32,055 nucleotides of DNA from Actinomycetota bacterium (GTDB taxonomy: Bacteria; Actinomycetota; Thermoleophilia; Solirubrobacterales; Solirubrobacteraceae): positions 1 through 32,055 of the forward strand of contig WLOB01000008.1 in NCBI GenBank assembly GCA_009699505.1, read 5' to 3'. The position numbers were made by a program, and so were the translations under genes. Under the pieces are notes generated by a model. That model saw only the letters and a list, made by a program, of their open reading frames with translations. It did no database searches and had not been told where the DNA came from. This document shows positions 14,977 through 23,457 of this stretch, one piece after another; positions within the stretch are counted from its first letter, which is position 1, and the number at the start of each line of letters is the position of its first letter.

Positions 14977-16347
14977 TCAGGCCACGACGCGGATGAGCTT
15001 CTTGTTCACGAACTCGTCCGCGCCGAAGCGGCCGAGCTCGCGTCCGAAGCCGGAGTTCTTCACGCCGCCGAAGGGCAGCTCGGCGCTCTCGGCGCCGACG
15101 GCGTTGACGAAGACCATGCCGGCCTCGATGCGGTCGGCGACGCGGAGCGCCTGGTCGGGGTCCGTCGTGAAGACGTACGAGCCGAGGCCGTAGTCCGTGT
15201 CGTTGGCCAGGGCGATCGCCTCGTCCTCCGAGCCCACCTTGTAGACGGAGGCCACGGGGCCGAAGAGCTCCTCGCGGTACGCGTCGTTCTCCGGCGTGAT
15301 GTCCGTGAGGACGGTCGGGCCATAGAAGTTGCCGTCGCGCTCGCCGCCGGTGCGCAGGGTCGCGCCCTGGTCCGTGGCGCGCTTGACCTGCTCCTCGAGC
15401 CGGTCGGTCGCGGCGGTCGACGAGAGGGGGCCGAGGGTCGTGTCGGCGGAGGACGCCGGGCCCGGCTGGATCTGCGAGATCGCGGCGGTGAGCTTCTCGA
15501 CGAACGGCTCGTAGAGCTCGTCGATGACGATGAAGCGCTTCGCGGCGTTGCAGGCCTGGCCGCCGTTCTCCATGCGTCCGTCCACGGCGGCCTCGACGAC
15601 GGCGTCGAGGTCGTCGGCGGCGAGGAGGATGAACGGGTCCGAGCCGCCGAGCTCGAGCACGACCTTCTTCAGGTTGCGCCCGGCGATCTCGGCCACCGCG
15701 GCGCCCGCGCGCTCCGAGCCGGTGAGCGAGACGCCCTGCACGCGGCGGTCGCCGATCGTGCGCTCGATCTGCTCGTTCGTCGCGTAGACGTTGATGTAGG
15801 CGTCGGCCGGCAGCCCGGCGTCCTGGAAGAGCTGCTCGATCGCCGCCGCGGACTCCGGGCACTGCGGCGCGTGCTTCAGCAGGATCGTGTTGCCCAGCAG
15901 CAGGTTCGGGCCGGCGAAGCGGGCCACCTGGTAGTAGGGGTAGTTCCACGGCATGATCCCGAGCAGCACGCCGAGGGAGGAGCGGCGGATGAACGCCGAG
16001 CCCTCGCCGTCGAGCAGCTCGATCGGCTCGTCGGCCAGGAACTGCGCGGCGCGGTCGGCGTAGTAGCCGTAGATCTCGGCGCTGAAGTCGACCTCGCCGA
16101 GGGCCTGCTCGACGGGCTTGCCCATCTCGCGGCCGATGATCGCGGCGAGCTCGTCCCGGCGCTCCGTGTGCAGCTCGCCCACGCGGCGGATCACCGCGGC
16201 GCGGTCCTCCACCGACGTGCCCCGGCCCCAGCCGGGGTGGGCGGCGTGCGCCCGGCCGACCGCGGCGTCGAGGTCCGCGTCGCTGATCGTCGGATAGGTC
16301 CTGATCGTCTCGCCCGTCGCCGGGTCGACCACCGCGTACTCCGCCAT
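14977..16347 (-). CDS. gabD1: NAD(P)-dependent succinate-semialdehyde dehydrogenase-like aldehyde dehydrogenase
   Basis: This 456-residue aldehyde dehydrogenase has its catalytic cysteine at C266 (GGQACNAAKR) and general-base glutamate at E232 (LELGGSDPF). The cofactor-binding region reads MPWNYPYYQVARF and LLKHAPQCPESA. Length and these segments match the short GabD1/SSADH class known from mycobacteria. The ATG at 16347 has GGGGGAG upstream; the track extension is rejected. The expected reaction is succinate semialdehyde to succinate. In this cluster it might instead oxidise a short aldehyde released from the unknown substrate. It stands alone on the minus strand between two intergenic regions. 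The class is secure, the exact substrate less so. Confidence 0.87.
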   Translation of the reverse strand: MAEYAVVDPATGETIRTYPTISDADLDAAVGRAHAAHPGWGRGTSVEDRAAVIRRVGELHTERRDELAAIIGREMGKPVEQALGEVDFSAEIYGYYADRAAQFLADEPIELLDGEGSAFIRRSSLGVLLGIMPWNYPYYQVARFAGPNLLLGNTILLKHAPQCPESAAAIEQLFQDAGLPADAYINVYATNEQIERTIGDRRVQGVSLTGSERAGAAVAEIAGRNLKKVVLELGGSDPFILLAADDLDAVVEAAVDGRMENGGQACNAAKRFIVIDELYEPFVEKLTAAISQIQPGPASSADTTLGPLSSTAATDRLEEQVKRATDQGATLRTGGERDGNFYGPTVLTDITPENDAYREELFGPVASVYKVGSEDEAIALANDTDYGLGSYVFTTDPDQALRVADRIEAGMVFVNAVGAESAELPFGGVKNSGFGRELGRFGADEFVNKKLIRVVA

Positions 16348-16367
16348 ACCGCTCCCCCTGAGTGAAC

Positions 16368-16381
16368 TGATGTCGCCATCA
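16368..16381. promoter_or_regulatory. Small inverted repeat upstream of the aldehyde dehydrogenase gene
   Basis: TGATG-TCGC-CATCA is a perfect 5-bp inverted repeat 20 bp upstream of the start codon, in a relatively AT-rich stretch. It may be an operator for the aldehyde dehydrogenase gene. No convincing -35/-10 pair was found. Confidence 0.3.
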
Positions 16382-16387
16382 AAGCAG

Positions 16388-16402
16388 CCCCGACGGGCGG
16401 GG
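16388..16402 (-). terminator. Terminator of the secreted-protein gene
   Basis: Read on the minus strand, CCCCG-CCCGT-CGGGG is followed by CTGCTTTGA, a short stem with a weak T-run, about 48 bp after the stop of the secreted-protein gene. It would separate that gene from the aldehyde dehydrogenase gene. Confidence 0.45.
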
Positions 16403-16449
16403 TGCGACGGATGGCGCCGCACCTGCCGCCCTGCCGCGCCGGTGCCCCC

Positions 16450-17355
16450 TCAGCGCCCCCGCGGTGCCGGCACGCGCACGGTCGTCGTGACCGGTCCGCG
16501 CTTCGAGCCCGTCGTGGTCGCCGTGATCCGGACGGTGCCGCCGCGCGTCTGCAGGCGCTTGCGGGCCTTCGCGGTGAGGGTCGGGCGCACGACCTTCGAG
16601 CGGCCGCGGGTGATCGTCACGCGCCGGGCGGTGGCGGCCTTCGCGCCGGCGACCGTGGTGCGGACCACGACGGGGCAGACCGCGTCCGAGACGGCGGGGC
16701 AGGTCAGCTCGACGCGCACGGACCGGCGGTCGCGGGCGGGGACCGCGTCGAAGATCCGGGCGCGCAGGACGGACGGGGCGGCCGCCGGCCTCGCGGCGGG
16801 CGTGGCGACGGCGGGGAGGGCGATCAGGTCCGCGACCTGGGACGGGATCTGCACGCCGCGCTCGCTCAGCACGCCGGCGGTGACGTCCAGGAGCGTCTCG
16901 AGGACGAAGCCGACGGGCGCGGGGACGCCGTCGCGCACGCTGTCGGCGGCGTTCTGCAGGAGCGCGACGAGCTGCGGGGAGGTGAGGGACGTGACGGCCG
17001 CGAGGGCGCGGTTCAGCGCGGCGCCGCTCAGGACCTCGCCGATCTGGACGCCGGTGAGCTGCGTCAGGAGCTGCCCGAGCTGGCTGTCGGTCAGCCCCGC
17101 GACGACCTTCGTCAGGTCGGCGCTCGCGAGCCCGACGACGAGCGGGTTGATCGCCTCGGTGAGCTGCGCGACGAGCGCGAGGATCGCCGTGACGGGCGTG
17201 ACCGGGTCGGCGGGCTGGACGTCGCGGGTGGTGGCGGGGGCGGCCTGGGCGGTGGCGACCATCGCGGCGCTGCCGGAGACGGCGACGGCGCCGGCGGTGA
17301 GGACGGACACGGCCAGCGTGCGGCGGCCGTGGGAGGACCTGCGGGGGTGGTGCAT
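16450..17355 (-). CDS. Secreted protein of unknown function
   Basis: The product is 301 residues with a classic signal peptide: basic start (HHPRRSSHGRR), a hydrophobic stretch LAVSVLTAGAVAVSGSAAMVA, and a likely cleavage site at AQA-AP near residue 38. Residues 50-180 are predicted helical and rich in Leu/Val/Ala. After an Ala/Pro linker, residues 205-301 form a strand-rich basic module with two cysteines (TCPAVSDAVCP), then TARRVTITRGRSKVV and LTAKARKRLQ. I recall similar C-terminal modules on many exported Solirubrobacterales proteins. The ATG has CCAGGAGCGCG upstream. No enzymatic motif is visible; it may be a cell-surface or matrix protein. Confidence 0.8.
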   Translation of the reverse strand: MHHPRRSSHGRRTLAVSVLTAGAVAVSGSAAMVATAQAAPATTRDVQPADPVTPVTAILALVAQLTEAINPLVVGLASADLTKVVAGLTDSQLGQLLTQLTGVQIGEVLSGAALNRALAAVTSLTSPQLVALLQNAADSVRDGVPAPVGFVLETLLDVTAGVLSERGVQIPSQVADLIALPAVATPAARPAAAPSVLRARIFDAVPARDRRSVRVELTCPAVSDAVCPVVVRTTVAGAKAATARRVTITRGRSKVVRPTLTAKARKRLQTRGGTVRITATTTGSKRGPVTTTVRVPAPRGR

Positions 17356-17559
17356 CGCGCTCCTGGGGGACGGGCGGGGGGGACGGACGCGGCCGCGGAC
17401 GCGACCGGCGATCCCCCTGAACGGTAGGGCCTGCGGAGGAGCGGCGGAGCCGCGGGTGGACGGACGTCGAGCGGTCCGCCTCGCGGGACCCCGACCGCGG
17501 CGCGCCGCCGGGGTGGCCCGGAACGGCCCCGGCCGTCCGAGGCCGACGCGGCGTCCCGC

Positions 17560-19137
17560 TCAGTCGGCCGGGGCCACGGCGACCATGACCTCGGTCGCCT
17601 CGGAGCGGCCGCGGAGCTGCTCGGACGCGTGTGAGGTCCACTGCCGCGCCTCCTCCGGGTCGGCGCGGGCGACGAGGCGGCCCGACGCGGCCAGGAGGCC
17701 CGGCACCTTCTTCGCGACCTCGGTCAGGCGCGCGGCCTCGTTCACCGGGTCGCCGATCACCGTGTACTCGTAGCGGTGCTCCGCGCCGATGTTCCCGGCG
17801 ACCGCCTCGCCGCCGGACACGCCGATGCCCGCGCGGGTCTCCGGGACCTCGTCGGCCAGGCGCCGGGCGAGCTCGCGACCGGCGCGCAGCGCGTCCGTCG
17901 GCGCGTCGGGCCGGTCGACGGGCGCCCCGAAGACGACGAGGGCGGCGTCGCCCTCGAACTTGTTGACCCACCCGCCGTGGGCCTCGACGACGTCGATGAC
18001 GACGGCGAAGAAGCGGTTGAGCAGCTCGACGACCTCCGTCGGCGGGCGGCTCGAGGCGAGCTCCGTCGAGCCGATGAGGTCGACGAACAGCGCGCAGACG
18101 TCGCGGACCTCGCCGCCGAGCTGCAGCTCGCCCTGCTCCAGGGCGGACCGGGCGACCTCCTCGCCCACGTGCCGGCCGAACAGGTCGCGGACGTGCTCGC
18201 GGTCGCGCAGGCCTTCGACCATGCGGTTGAAGCCGTCCTGCAGCAGGCCGATGTCCGTGCCGTCGTAGACCTTGACGCGGGTGTCGAGCCGGCCGTGGCG
18301 GACCCGCTCGAACGACGTGCGCAGCGTGCGCAGCGGCACCGCGACCGCGCGGGCGGCGAGGAACTCCGCGACGAGGCCGACGAGGAGCGCGATCGAGCCG
18401 AGGACGACCATCGCGATCGCCAGCTGCTGCGCGTCGGAGCGCGGCGAGACGAGGTCGATCAGCCCGATCAGCACGATGCCCAGGACGGCGCTGCCCGTGG
18501 CGGACGCCCAGGTGAGCAGCTGCCGCAGGGTCACGCCGGGCAGCACCGTCCGGGTGAGCTGCCGCGCCGCCAGGGCGTAGGCGGCGGTCCGGCGCATGAC
18601 GCGCTCGCTGATCAGGTACGCGACCGCGGTCATCGTGATCCCGGTGAACAGCACGGTCACGCCGACCGCCACCGCCAGGCGCCCGGAGTACCGCGCGTTG
18701 AAGAGCGTGAACACGACGAGCGCCGCGAGCCAGAAGAGCGCGACGAAGCCCGTGACCTGCAGCGGGGCGCGCAGGACGCCGCGCTGCTCCGCGGCGGTCG
18801 GGTCGCGTCCGGCCCGCAGCCACTCCCACCGCGACCGGGTCGTCCGGACCGACCAGAGGATCACGGACAGGACCATCACCAGCAGGAAGACGCCGAGCAC
18901 GACGACGTTCGGGATCACCGGGTTGTCGCCGTCCGGCGCGCTCGCGCCCGGGATGACGAGCCAGCAGAGGATCACCACGACGGCCGCGGCGCCGAGGTTC
19001 GTCGCCACGAGGACGAGGGCCAGCAGCGCGTTGGACCCCGCGACCTGGGCGCTGCGGCGGCGCTGCTTCCCGCGTGATCGCTCGGGGTCCGGCGCCCCTG
19101 CCGCGCGACCCGCGTCTCGTGCAGGGTGGCGCGCCAT
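17560..19137 (-). CDS. Membrane-bound class III adenylate cyclase with HAMP domain
   Basis: This 525-residue protein has about six transmembrane segments between residues 35 and 290. A HAMP linker follows (AVAVPLRTLRTSFERVRHGRLD), then a C-terminal guanylyl/adenylyl cyclase domain from about residue 340. Catalytic features are the metal aspartates in LFVDLIGST and NKFEGDAAL, the substrate lysine in that second motif, and the transition-state Asn/Arg in GDPVNEAARL. The architecture resembles mycobacterial Rv1318c/Rv3645-type cyclases. It should make cAMP in response to a membrane or lipid signal. The gene is single, with a leaderless-type promoter (TAGGGT, six bases, ATG). Confidence 0.92.
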   Translation of the reverse strand: MARHPARDAGRAAGAPDPERSRGKQRRRSAQVAGSNALLALVLVATNLGAAAVVVILCWLVIPGASAPDGDNPVIPNVVVLGVFLLVMVLSVILWSVRTTRSRWEWLRAGRDPTAAEQRGVLRAPLQVTGFVALFWLAALVVFTLFNARYSGRLAVAVGVTVLFTGITMTAVAYLISERVMRRTAAYALAARQLTRTVLPGVTLRQLLTWASATGSAVLGIVLIGLIDLVSPRSDAQQLAIAMVVLGSIALLVGLVAEFLAARAVAVPLRTLRTSFERVRHGRLDTRVKVYDGTDIGLLQDGFNRMVEGLRDREHVRDLFGRHVGEEVARSALEQGELQLGGEVRDVCALFVDLIGSTELASSRPPTEVVELLNRFFAVVIDVVEAHGGWVNKFEGDAALVVFGAPVDRPDAPTDALRAGRELARRLADEVPETRAGIGVSGGEAVAGNIGAEHRYEYTVIGDPVNEAARLTEVAKKVPGLLAASGRLVARADPEEARQWTSHASEQLRGRSEATEVMVAVAPAD

Positions 19138-19143
19138 GCGGCG

Positions 19144-19149
19144 ACCCTA
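19144..19149 (-). promoter_or_regulatory. Leaderless-type -10 of the adenylate cyclase gene
   Basis: On the minus strand GGGTAGGGT is followed by CGCCGC and the ATG. The six-base gap to the start codon is the same as upstream of the FadR-type gene (TATCCT, CGCCGG, ATG). No Shine-Dalgarno sequence. The rest of the 253-bp divergent gap up to 19390 is GC-rich, with no other clear signal. Confidence 0.5.
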
Positions 19150-19390
19150 CCCGGGGCAGGACGGCCGTGGCGGACGGCGCGCCGGCCGGCCACCCCGCCC
19201 GCCCGGCGCCCGGCCTGCCCGCCCGCCCGGCGCGTGGGCCCGGGCGGTCCCCGCGTCGACCCACGTGTCAGGCTGTGGCGCACGGGACGACCCCGGGAGC
19301 GCCGTCGGGCGCCCCGTGCGGGCCGTCGCGTCCGACGTCATGCCAGGACCCCACGACCACCCGCGCCGGGCCGCCTGAGGCCCCGCGTCG

Positions 19391-20215
19391 ATGCCCGCGT
19401 TCCTCACCCGCCCCCGCCGCCTCCTGCCCCGGGGCCTGCTCGACCTGCTCGTGCAGTTCGCGATCGTCTTCGTGATCTACGAGACGTACCGCCTGACCCG
19501 TGGCCTGATCGACGACCCGCTGTCGGCCCGCGTCGCGTTCCGCAACGCGGAGTGGATCATCGACGCGGAGCGCGCGCTGCGGATCGACGTCGAGGACGAG
19601 GTCCAGCGGTTCGCCGAGAGCGTCGGTGGCCTGTCGAGCGTGTCGTCGTTCCTCTACATCAACGTCCAGACCACGGTGACGTTCGCCGTCATGGCGTACA
19701 TCTACGTGCGCTTCACGTCGTCGTTCGGCTTCGTCCGCAACGCGTTCGTCGCGACCTGGGCGATCGCGCTCGTCGGCTTCGTGCTGCTGCCGACCGCGCC
19801 CCCGCGGCTGATCCCGGAGCTCGGCCTGCGCGACAGCGTCTCGATCTTCACGGGCGTGGACCCCAGCGACCGGCAGCTGCAGCGCTTCTACAACCCCTAC
19901 GCGGCGATGCCGTCGCTGCACTGCGGCATCGCGACGCTCGTCGGCGGGTCGCTGGCGCTGCTGTCGCGGACCCGCGCGGCCCGGATCGCGTGGTCGCTCT
20001 ACCCCGTCATGGTGATCTTCGTCGTGATGGCGACGGGCAACCACTACCTGCTCGACGCGGTCGCGGGCGTCCTCGTCGCCCTGGCGGGCGCCGGCGTCGC
20101 CTGGGGCTGCGGGCGTCTCCGTCCGGACGCGTGGGCGCTCCACCGCGGACCCGGTGCGACCGCGACCGCGACCGCGGGACCCGGTCCGGAGCGGCCCGCC
20201 GGACCGCCCGCGTAG
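19391..20215 (+). CDS. PAP2-superfamily membrane protein (inositol-phosphotransferase-like)
   Basis: This 274-residue multi-pass membrane protein has hydrophobic stretches at about 15-35, 90-115, 120-140, 180-195, 200-215 and 220-240. Conserved motifs are PSLHCG (174-179, histidine 177) and GNHYLLDAVAG (histidine 218, aspartate 222), the two catalytic histidine motifs of the PAP2 family. The first PAP2 motif (KxxxxxxRP) is absent in usual form; PTAPPR occupies a comparable place. This fits the PAP2_3/Aur1-Ipt1-like branch, which includes phosphoinositol transferases as well as lipid phosphatases. It likely acts on a lipid-linked phosphate at the outer membrane face. GAGG lies 10 bp before the ATG. 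A strong hairpin follows the gene. Confidence 0.88.
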   Translation: MPAFLTRPRRLLPRGLLDLLVQFAIVFVIYETYRLTRGLIDDPLSARVAFRNAEWIIDAERALRIDVEDEVQRFAESVGGLSSVSSFLYINVQTTVTFAVMAYIYVRFTSSFGFVRNAFVATWAIALVGFVLLPTAPPRLIPELGLRDSVSIFTGVDPSDRQLQRFYNPYAAMPSLHCGIATLVGGSLALLSRTRAARIAWSLYPVMVIFVVMATGNHYLLDAVAGVLVALAGAGVAWGCGRLRPDAWALHRGPGATATATAGPGPERPAGPPA

Positions 20216-20222
20216 GCGGCCG

Positions 20223-20243
20223 CGACGCCCGTCGCGGGCGTCG
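20223..20243 (+). terminator. Strong hairpin after the first PAP2 gene
   Basis: CGACGCCCG-TCG-CGGGCGTCG is a perfect 9-bp stem with a 3-base loop, starting 7 bp after the stop. No T-tract. It probably separates the two PAP2 genes into different transcription units. Confidence 0.65.
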
Positions 20244-20331
20244 TCCGTCGCCTCCCGGGACCTCCCGCGGGACCCGTCCGCGCGCGGCCCGGGAGGCACC
20301 CGACGTTTCCGCAGGGCCCGGAGGTGGCACC

Positions 20332-21603
20332 ATGCTGCGGGTGTGTCCAACCGGTGAACAAGGAACGGACGCCGCGAGCGGGTCCCGGGCGGTCGAGCCC
20401 CACGGGCCCTCCGGCGCCCCCGCCTCGACGGAGCTCCTGACGGGCAGGGCGGTGATCGCGGCCCCGCTGATCGGCGTCCTGACCCTGATCGCGGCCCTCC
20501 TCGCGACGAACCACGTCGGCGTCTCCTTCCGCGACACGAACCACGTCGCCGCGAAGTACGTCGTCCTCGTCGGCACCGCCCTGATCGTGCTCGTCGCCCT
20601 CGACGTCGCGATCCGCGCGGCCGCCGGCACCGGCAGCCGCCGGCCCACGCGCGAGGCGATGCGCGCCGTCCGCCGGGAGCGCTGGGGGCCGTTCCGGGGG
20701 CTCGCCGCCTTCGCGGGCCTCCTGGGCTTCTACCTCGCCTACCTGTCGTACGGGAACATCAAGAGCGTCGTGCCGCTCCTGCGGCCCGGGGTCAACTACG
20801 ACCGGGAGCTGCAGGACCTCGACGAGCTGCTCTTCTTCGGCGCGGACCCCACCGACCTGGCCCACAGCCTGCTCGGGGCCGGCTTCCAGACGCACGTGAT
20901 GTCGGTGTTCTACGTCGCGTTCATCGTCTTCCTGCCGCTCTCGCTGGCGCTGTCGCTCGTCTTCGCGAAGAACCTGCGGGGCGGGCTCTTCATCGCCACC
21001 GCGCTCTCGGCCAACTGGCTCATCGGCGCCGCGACCTACGTCGCCGTCCCGGCGCTCGGGCCGATCTACGCGTTCCCGGAGGTCTTCGCCCACCTGCCCG
21101 ACACCGCGGTGACGACGCTGCAGGGCGGGCTGCTCGACGACCGGGTGGCGTTCCTCGCGAACCCGAAGGACCCCGCGACGGGCCAGGCGATCGCAGCGTT
21201 CGTGTCCCTGCACACGTCGATGACCGTGACGGCGGCGCTGGCGGCCCACCTGCTCGGGCTGGGGCGCCGGCTCCGGATCGCCCTGTGGGTCGTCGTCGTC
21301 GTCACCCTGATCGACACGATCTACCTCGGCTGGCACTACGTCGTGGACGACATCGGCGGCATCGCGGTCGCCGTCTCGGCGCTCGTGGTCGCCCGGGTGC
21401 TGACGGGCATCGACCTGCGGGGCGCCCGCCGTGCCGCGGGCGAGGCCACCGCCCACCGGTCCGCGGTGGCGCCGGGCCCCTCCGAAGCACCGGACCGGAC
21501 GGAGGCGCCGGGCCCGCAGGACGCCGCGGAGGCGCCGGCGCACCCGGACCGCGCGGACGCCGAGCCGGTCGGCGTCGTCCCGCCGGGGCGCGGCTCGGGC
21601 TGA
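20332..21603 (+). CDS. Second PAP2-superfamily membrane protein
   Basis: The product is 423 residues from the ATG at 20332, preceded by GGAGG; the 825-residue track ORF is mostly shadow. After a disordered start come hydrophobic segments at about 42-62, 74-95, 121-142, 192-220, 226-250, 300-315 and 320-365. PAP2-type motifs are SLHTSMTV (histidine 294) and GWHYVVDDIGG (histidine 335, aspartate 339), with a long loop between about 250 and 290. The first canonical motif is not evident, as in its neighbour. The last 70 residues are a charged Ala/Pro/Glu tail, probably cytoplasmic and disordered. It is related to the PAP2_3 branch; a phosphatase or head-group transferase for envelope lipids is likely. 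It is convergent with the glycosyltransferase operon. Confidence 0.87.
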   Translation: MLRVCPTGEQGTDAASGSRAVEPHGPSGAPASTELLTGRAVIAAPLIGVLTLIAALLATNHVGVSFRDTNHVAAKYVVLVGTALIVLVALDVAIRAAAGTGSRRPTREAMRAVRRERWGPFRGLAAFAGLLGFYLAYLSYGNIKSVVPLLRPGVNYDRELQDLDELLFFGADPTDLAHSLLGAGFQTHVMSVFYVAFIVFLPLSLALSLVFAKNLRGGLFIATALSANWLIGAATYVAVPALGPIYAFPEVFAHLPDTAVTTLQGGLLDDRVAFLANPKDPATGQAIAAFVSLHTSMTVTAALAAHLLGLGRRLRIALWVVVVVTLIDTIYLGWHYVVDDIGGIAVAVSALVVARVLTGIDLRGARRAAGEATAHRSAVAPGPSEAPDRTEAPGPQDAAEAPAHPDRADAEPVGVVPPGRGSG

Positions 21604-21756
21604 TCCTTCCCGGCGTGCTCCGGGCGGCGGGCGGCCTCCGGGGTGCGGCGTCCGGCGTCGGGCGTGCGGCGACCCGGACACCGCGCGCGTCACGGCGCCG
21701 CGAGGCCACGGCCGTCCCCCGGACCCCCGGTGGCCGGCTCGTACGGGCCGCGCGGA

Positions 21757-23457
21757 TCAGGACGCGACGTCGGCCCGGCGGTCGCCCGCGGCGGACCGCG
21801 GCGCGACCGCTGGCGGCTCCCGGTCGGCGACCGGCGGGCGCTCGGCCACCGGGACGGCTGCGGGCAGGTCGCCCGCCCAGGGCAGTCGCAGGCTCGACGG
21901 CAGGACCGCCCCGCGGCCGAGGCGGCGCTCGACGGCGACGAGCACCGCGAAGGCCATGGGTCCGAGCTCGCGCAGGGACTGGTGGCGGTTCTGGCGGGAG
22001 CCGAGGTCGACCTCGGCCAGCGCGTCGAGGCCGACGAGCTCGAGGGCGTCGATCAGCGTGGCGATCTCGACGCCGTAGCCGACGGGGAACGGCAGGCGGA
22101 CCAGCAGGGAGCGCCGCGCGGCGAACTCGCCCGCGAGCGGCTGCCGGAAGCCCGCCAGCAGCGGGTGGTGGTGGTTCAGGAGCGGACGGGCGGTCAGCTC
22201 GGTGACGCGCCCGCCGTCGTGCGGCGAGAGCGTCCCGTCGTCCTCGCGGCGGTGCCGCGCGAAGCAGCCGCGGACCATCGCGACGGCGTCGTCCGTCAGG
22301 AGCGGGCCGAGGACCCCGGCGAGGTGCGCCGGTGTCGGGTCCTCCGTGTCGCCGTCGAGGAACGCGACGACGTCGCAGTCCGTGGCCTGCAGCGCCCGCC
22401 ACATCGCGTCGCCCTTGCCGCGGCACGGGCCCGCGCCCGGCACGAGGTCGTCCTGCTGCAGCACGCGGGCGCCGTGGGCCGCGGCGACGGCGGCCGTGCC
22501 GTCCGCCGAGGCGGCGTCCACCACGAGCACCTCGTCGACGACCCCGGCGTCCCGGAGCGGACCGACGGTCCGGGAGAGGACGCCGCCGATCGTGCCGGCG
22601 ACCTCCTTCGCGGGGACGACCACCGCGACGCGGAGGCCCCGGCGGGTCGCGGCCGCCGCCAGGCGCGGGACGTCGAACTCGTCGTGGACGTAGCGCCGCT
22701 CGGCCCGCCAGGACTCGAGGGCCAGGTCGACCGCCAGCCCGCGGGCCGCCCGGCCGGTCGTCCGGGGGCTCGTGTGCACGACGGCGGCGGCGGTGCGGTG
22801 GACGGCGAGCCCCGCGCCGCGGACGGCGTCGAGGAGCGCCTCGTCCTCGAGGGCCGGCGGCGTGGGCATGCCGCCGCACGCCTCGTAGGCGTCCGCCGTG
22901 ATCGCGAGGTTCGCGGCGGAGAAGTGGTGGTGCGGGGCGCCGGGGCCGTCGACGTCGCGGACCGCCGCGAGGCGCACGACGGCCGCGGAGGCGCGCCGGC
23001 GTGCCGCCTCCGGACCCAGGCCGCGGGCGGGGTCGATCCGCACGTCGCCCGCGACGACGTCGTGGCCGTCGTCCGCGGCCCGCAGCAGCGCGGCGAGCCA
23101 GCCCGGCGTCGGGCGCGTGTCGGCGTCCGTGCTGACCACGAGGCCGCCGCGCGCGGGCGGCAGCGCCGCGTCGCGTCGCAGCCAGGTGCAGGCGGCGTCC
23201 ATCCCGACCCGGCGCGCCCAGCCGACGCCCGAGCCGGGACCCGTCACGACGCGGACCGGGACGCCGCGCCGCGCCGCCCCGACGGCCCGGCCGCGGGCCA
23301 CGGCCGCCGTCCGGTCGGTCGAGCCGTCGTCGACGAGCAGGACGCCGAAGCAGCGGCCGACCTCGTCGACCTGGTCGACGAGCGCGTCCAGGGTCGGGCC
23401 GATCAGGGCCTCCTCGTCCCGGGCGGGGACGACGACGACGGCGCGCAGCCGGCTCAT
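21757..23457 (-). CDS. Fusion of a GT2 glycosyltransferase and a glucosyl-3-phosphoglycerate synthase (GpgS)-like domain
   Basis: The product is 566 residues from the ATG at 23457, overlapping the methyltransferase stop; the track ORF extends upstream as shadow. Domain 1 (about 5-265) is a GT2 fold: VVVPARDEE, LLVDDGSTDRT, the DxD motif DAD at 111-113, and LEDEALLD around 204. Domain 2 (about 275-505) repeats the GT-A start (VVVPAKEVAGTI, VLVVDAASADGT). It matches GpgS/GT81 through GKGDAMWRAL, DGD at 368-370, GGRVTELTARPLLN, QPLAGEF, FPVGYGVE and a late NRHQSL. The remaining 60 residues are a disordered tail. GpgS alone transfers glucose from a nucleotide sugar to 3-phosphoglycerate, starting methylglucose lipopolysaccharide or glucosylglycerate synthesis. 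Finding it fused behind a GT2 domain, in an operon with a NodS-like methyltransferase, is unusual. Confidence 0.88.
   Translation of the reverse strand: MSRLRAVVVVPARDEEALIGPTLDALVDQVDEVGRCFGVLLVDDGSTDRTAAVARGRAVGAARRGVPVRVVTGPGSGVGWARRVGMDAACTWLRRDAALPPARGGLVVSTDADTRPTPGWLAALLRAADDGHDVVAGDVRIDPARGLGPEAARRRASAAVVRLAAVRDVDGPGAPHHHFSAANLAITADAYEACGGMPTPPALEDEALLDAVRGAGLAVHRTAAAVVHTSPRTTGRAARGLAVDLALESWRAERRYVHDEFDVPRLAAAATRRGLRVAVVVPAKEVAGTIGGVLSRTVGPLRDAGVVDEVLVVDAASADGTAAVAAAHGARVLQQDDLVPGAGPCRGKGDAMWRALQATDCDVVAFLDGDTEDPTPAHLAGVLGPLLTDDAVAMVRGCFARHRREDDGTLSPHDGGRVTELTARPLLNHHHPLLAGFRQPLAGEFAARRSLLVRLPFPVGYGVEIATLIDALELVGLDALAEVDLGSRQNRHQSLRELGPMAFAVLVAVERRLGRGAVLPSSLRLPWAGDLPAAVPVAERPPVADREPPAVAPRSAAGDRRADVAS

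Noticed and set aside
13091-15949. 952-residue minus-strand ORF
   Set aside because: Shadow frame over the aldehyde dehydrogenase, hydratase and regulator genes.
16379-19264. 961-residue minus-strand ORF
   Set aside because: Shadow frame over the adenylate cyclase and secreted-protein genes, with no motifs.
19126-21603. 825-residue ORF read as a fusion of two regions
   Set aside because: The first about 400 residues are an Arg/Pro-rich out-of-frame copy of the first PAP2 gene; the real start is the ATG at 20332 with GGAGG upstream.
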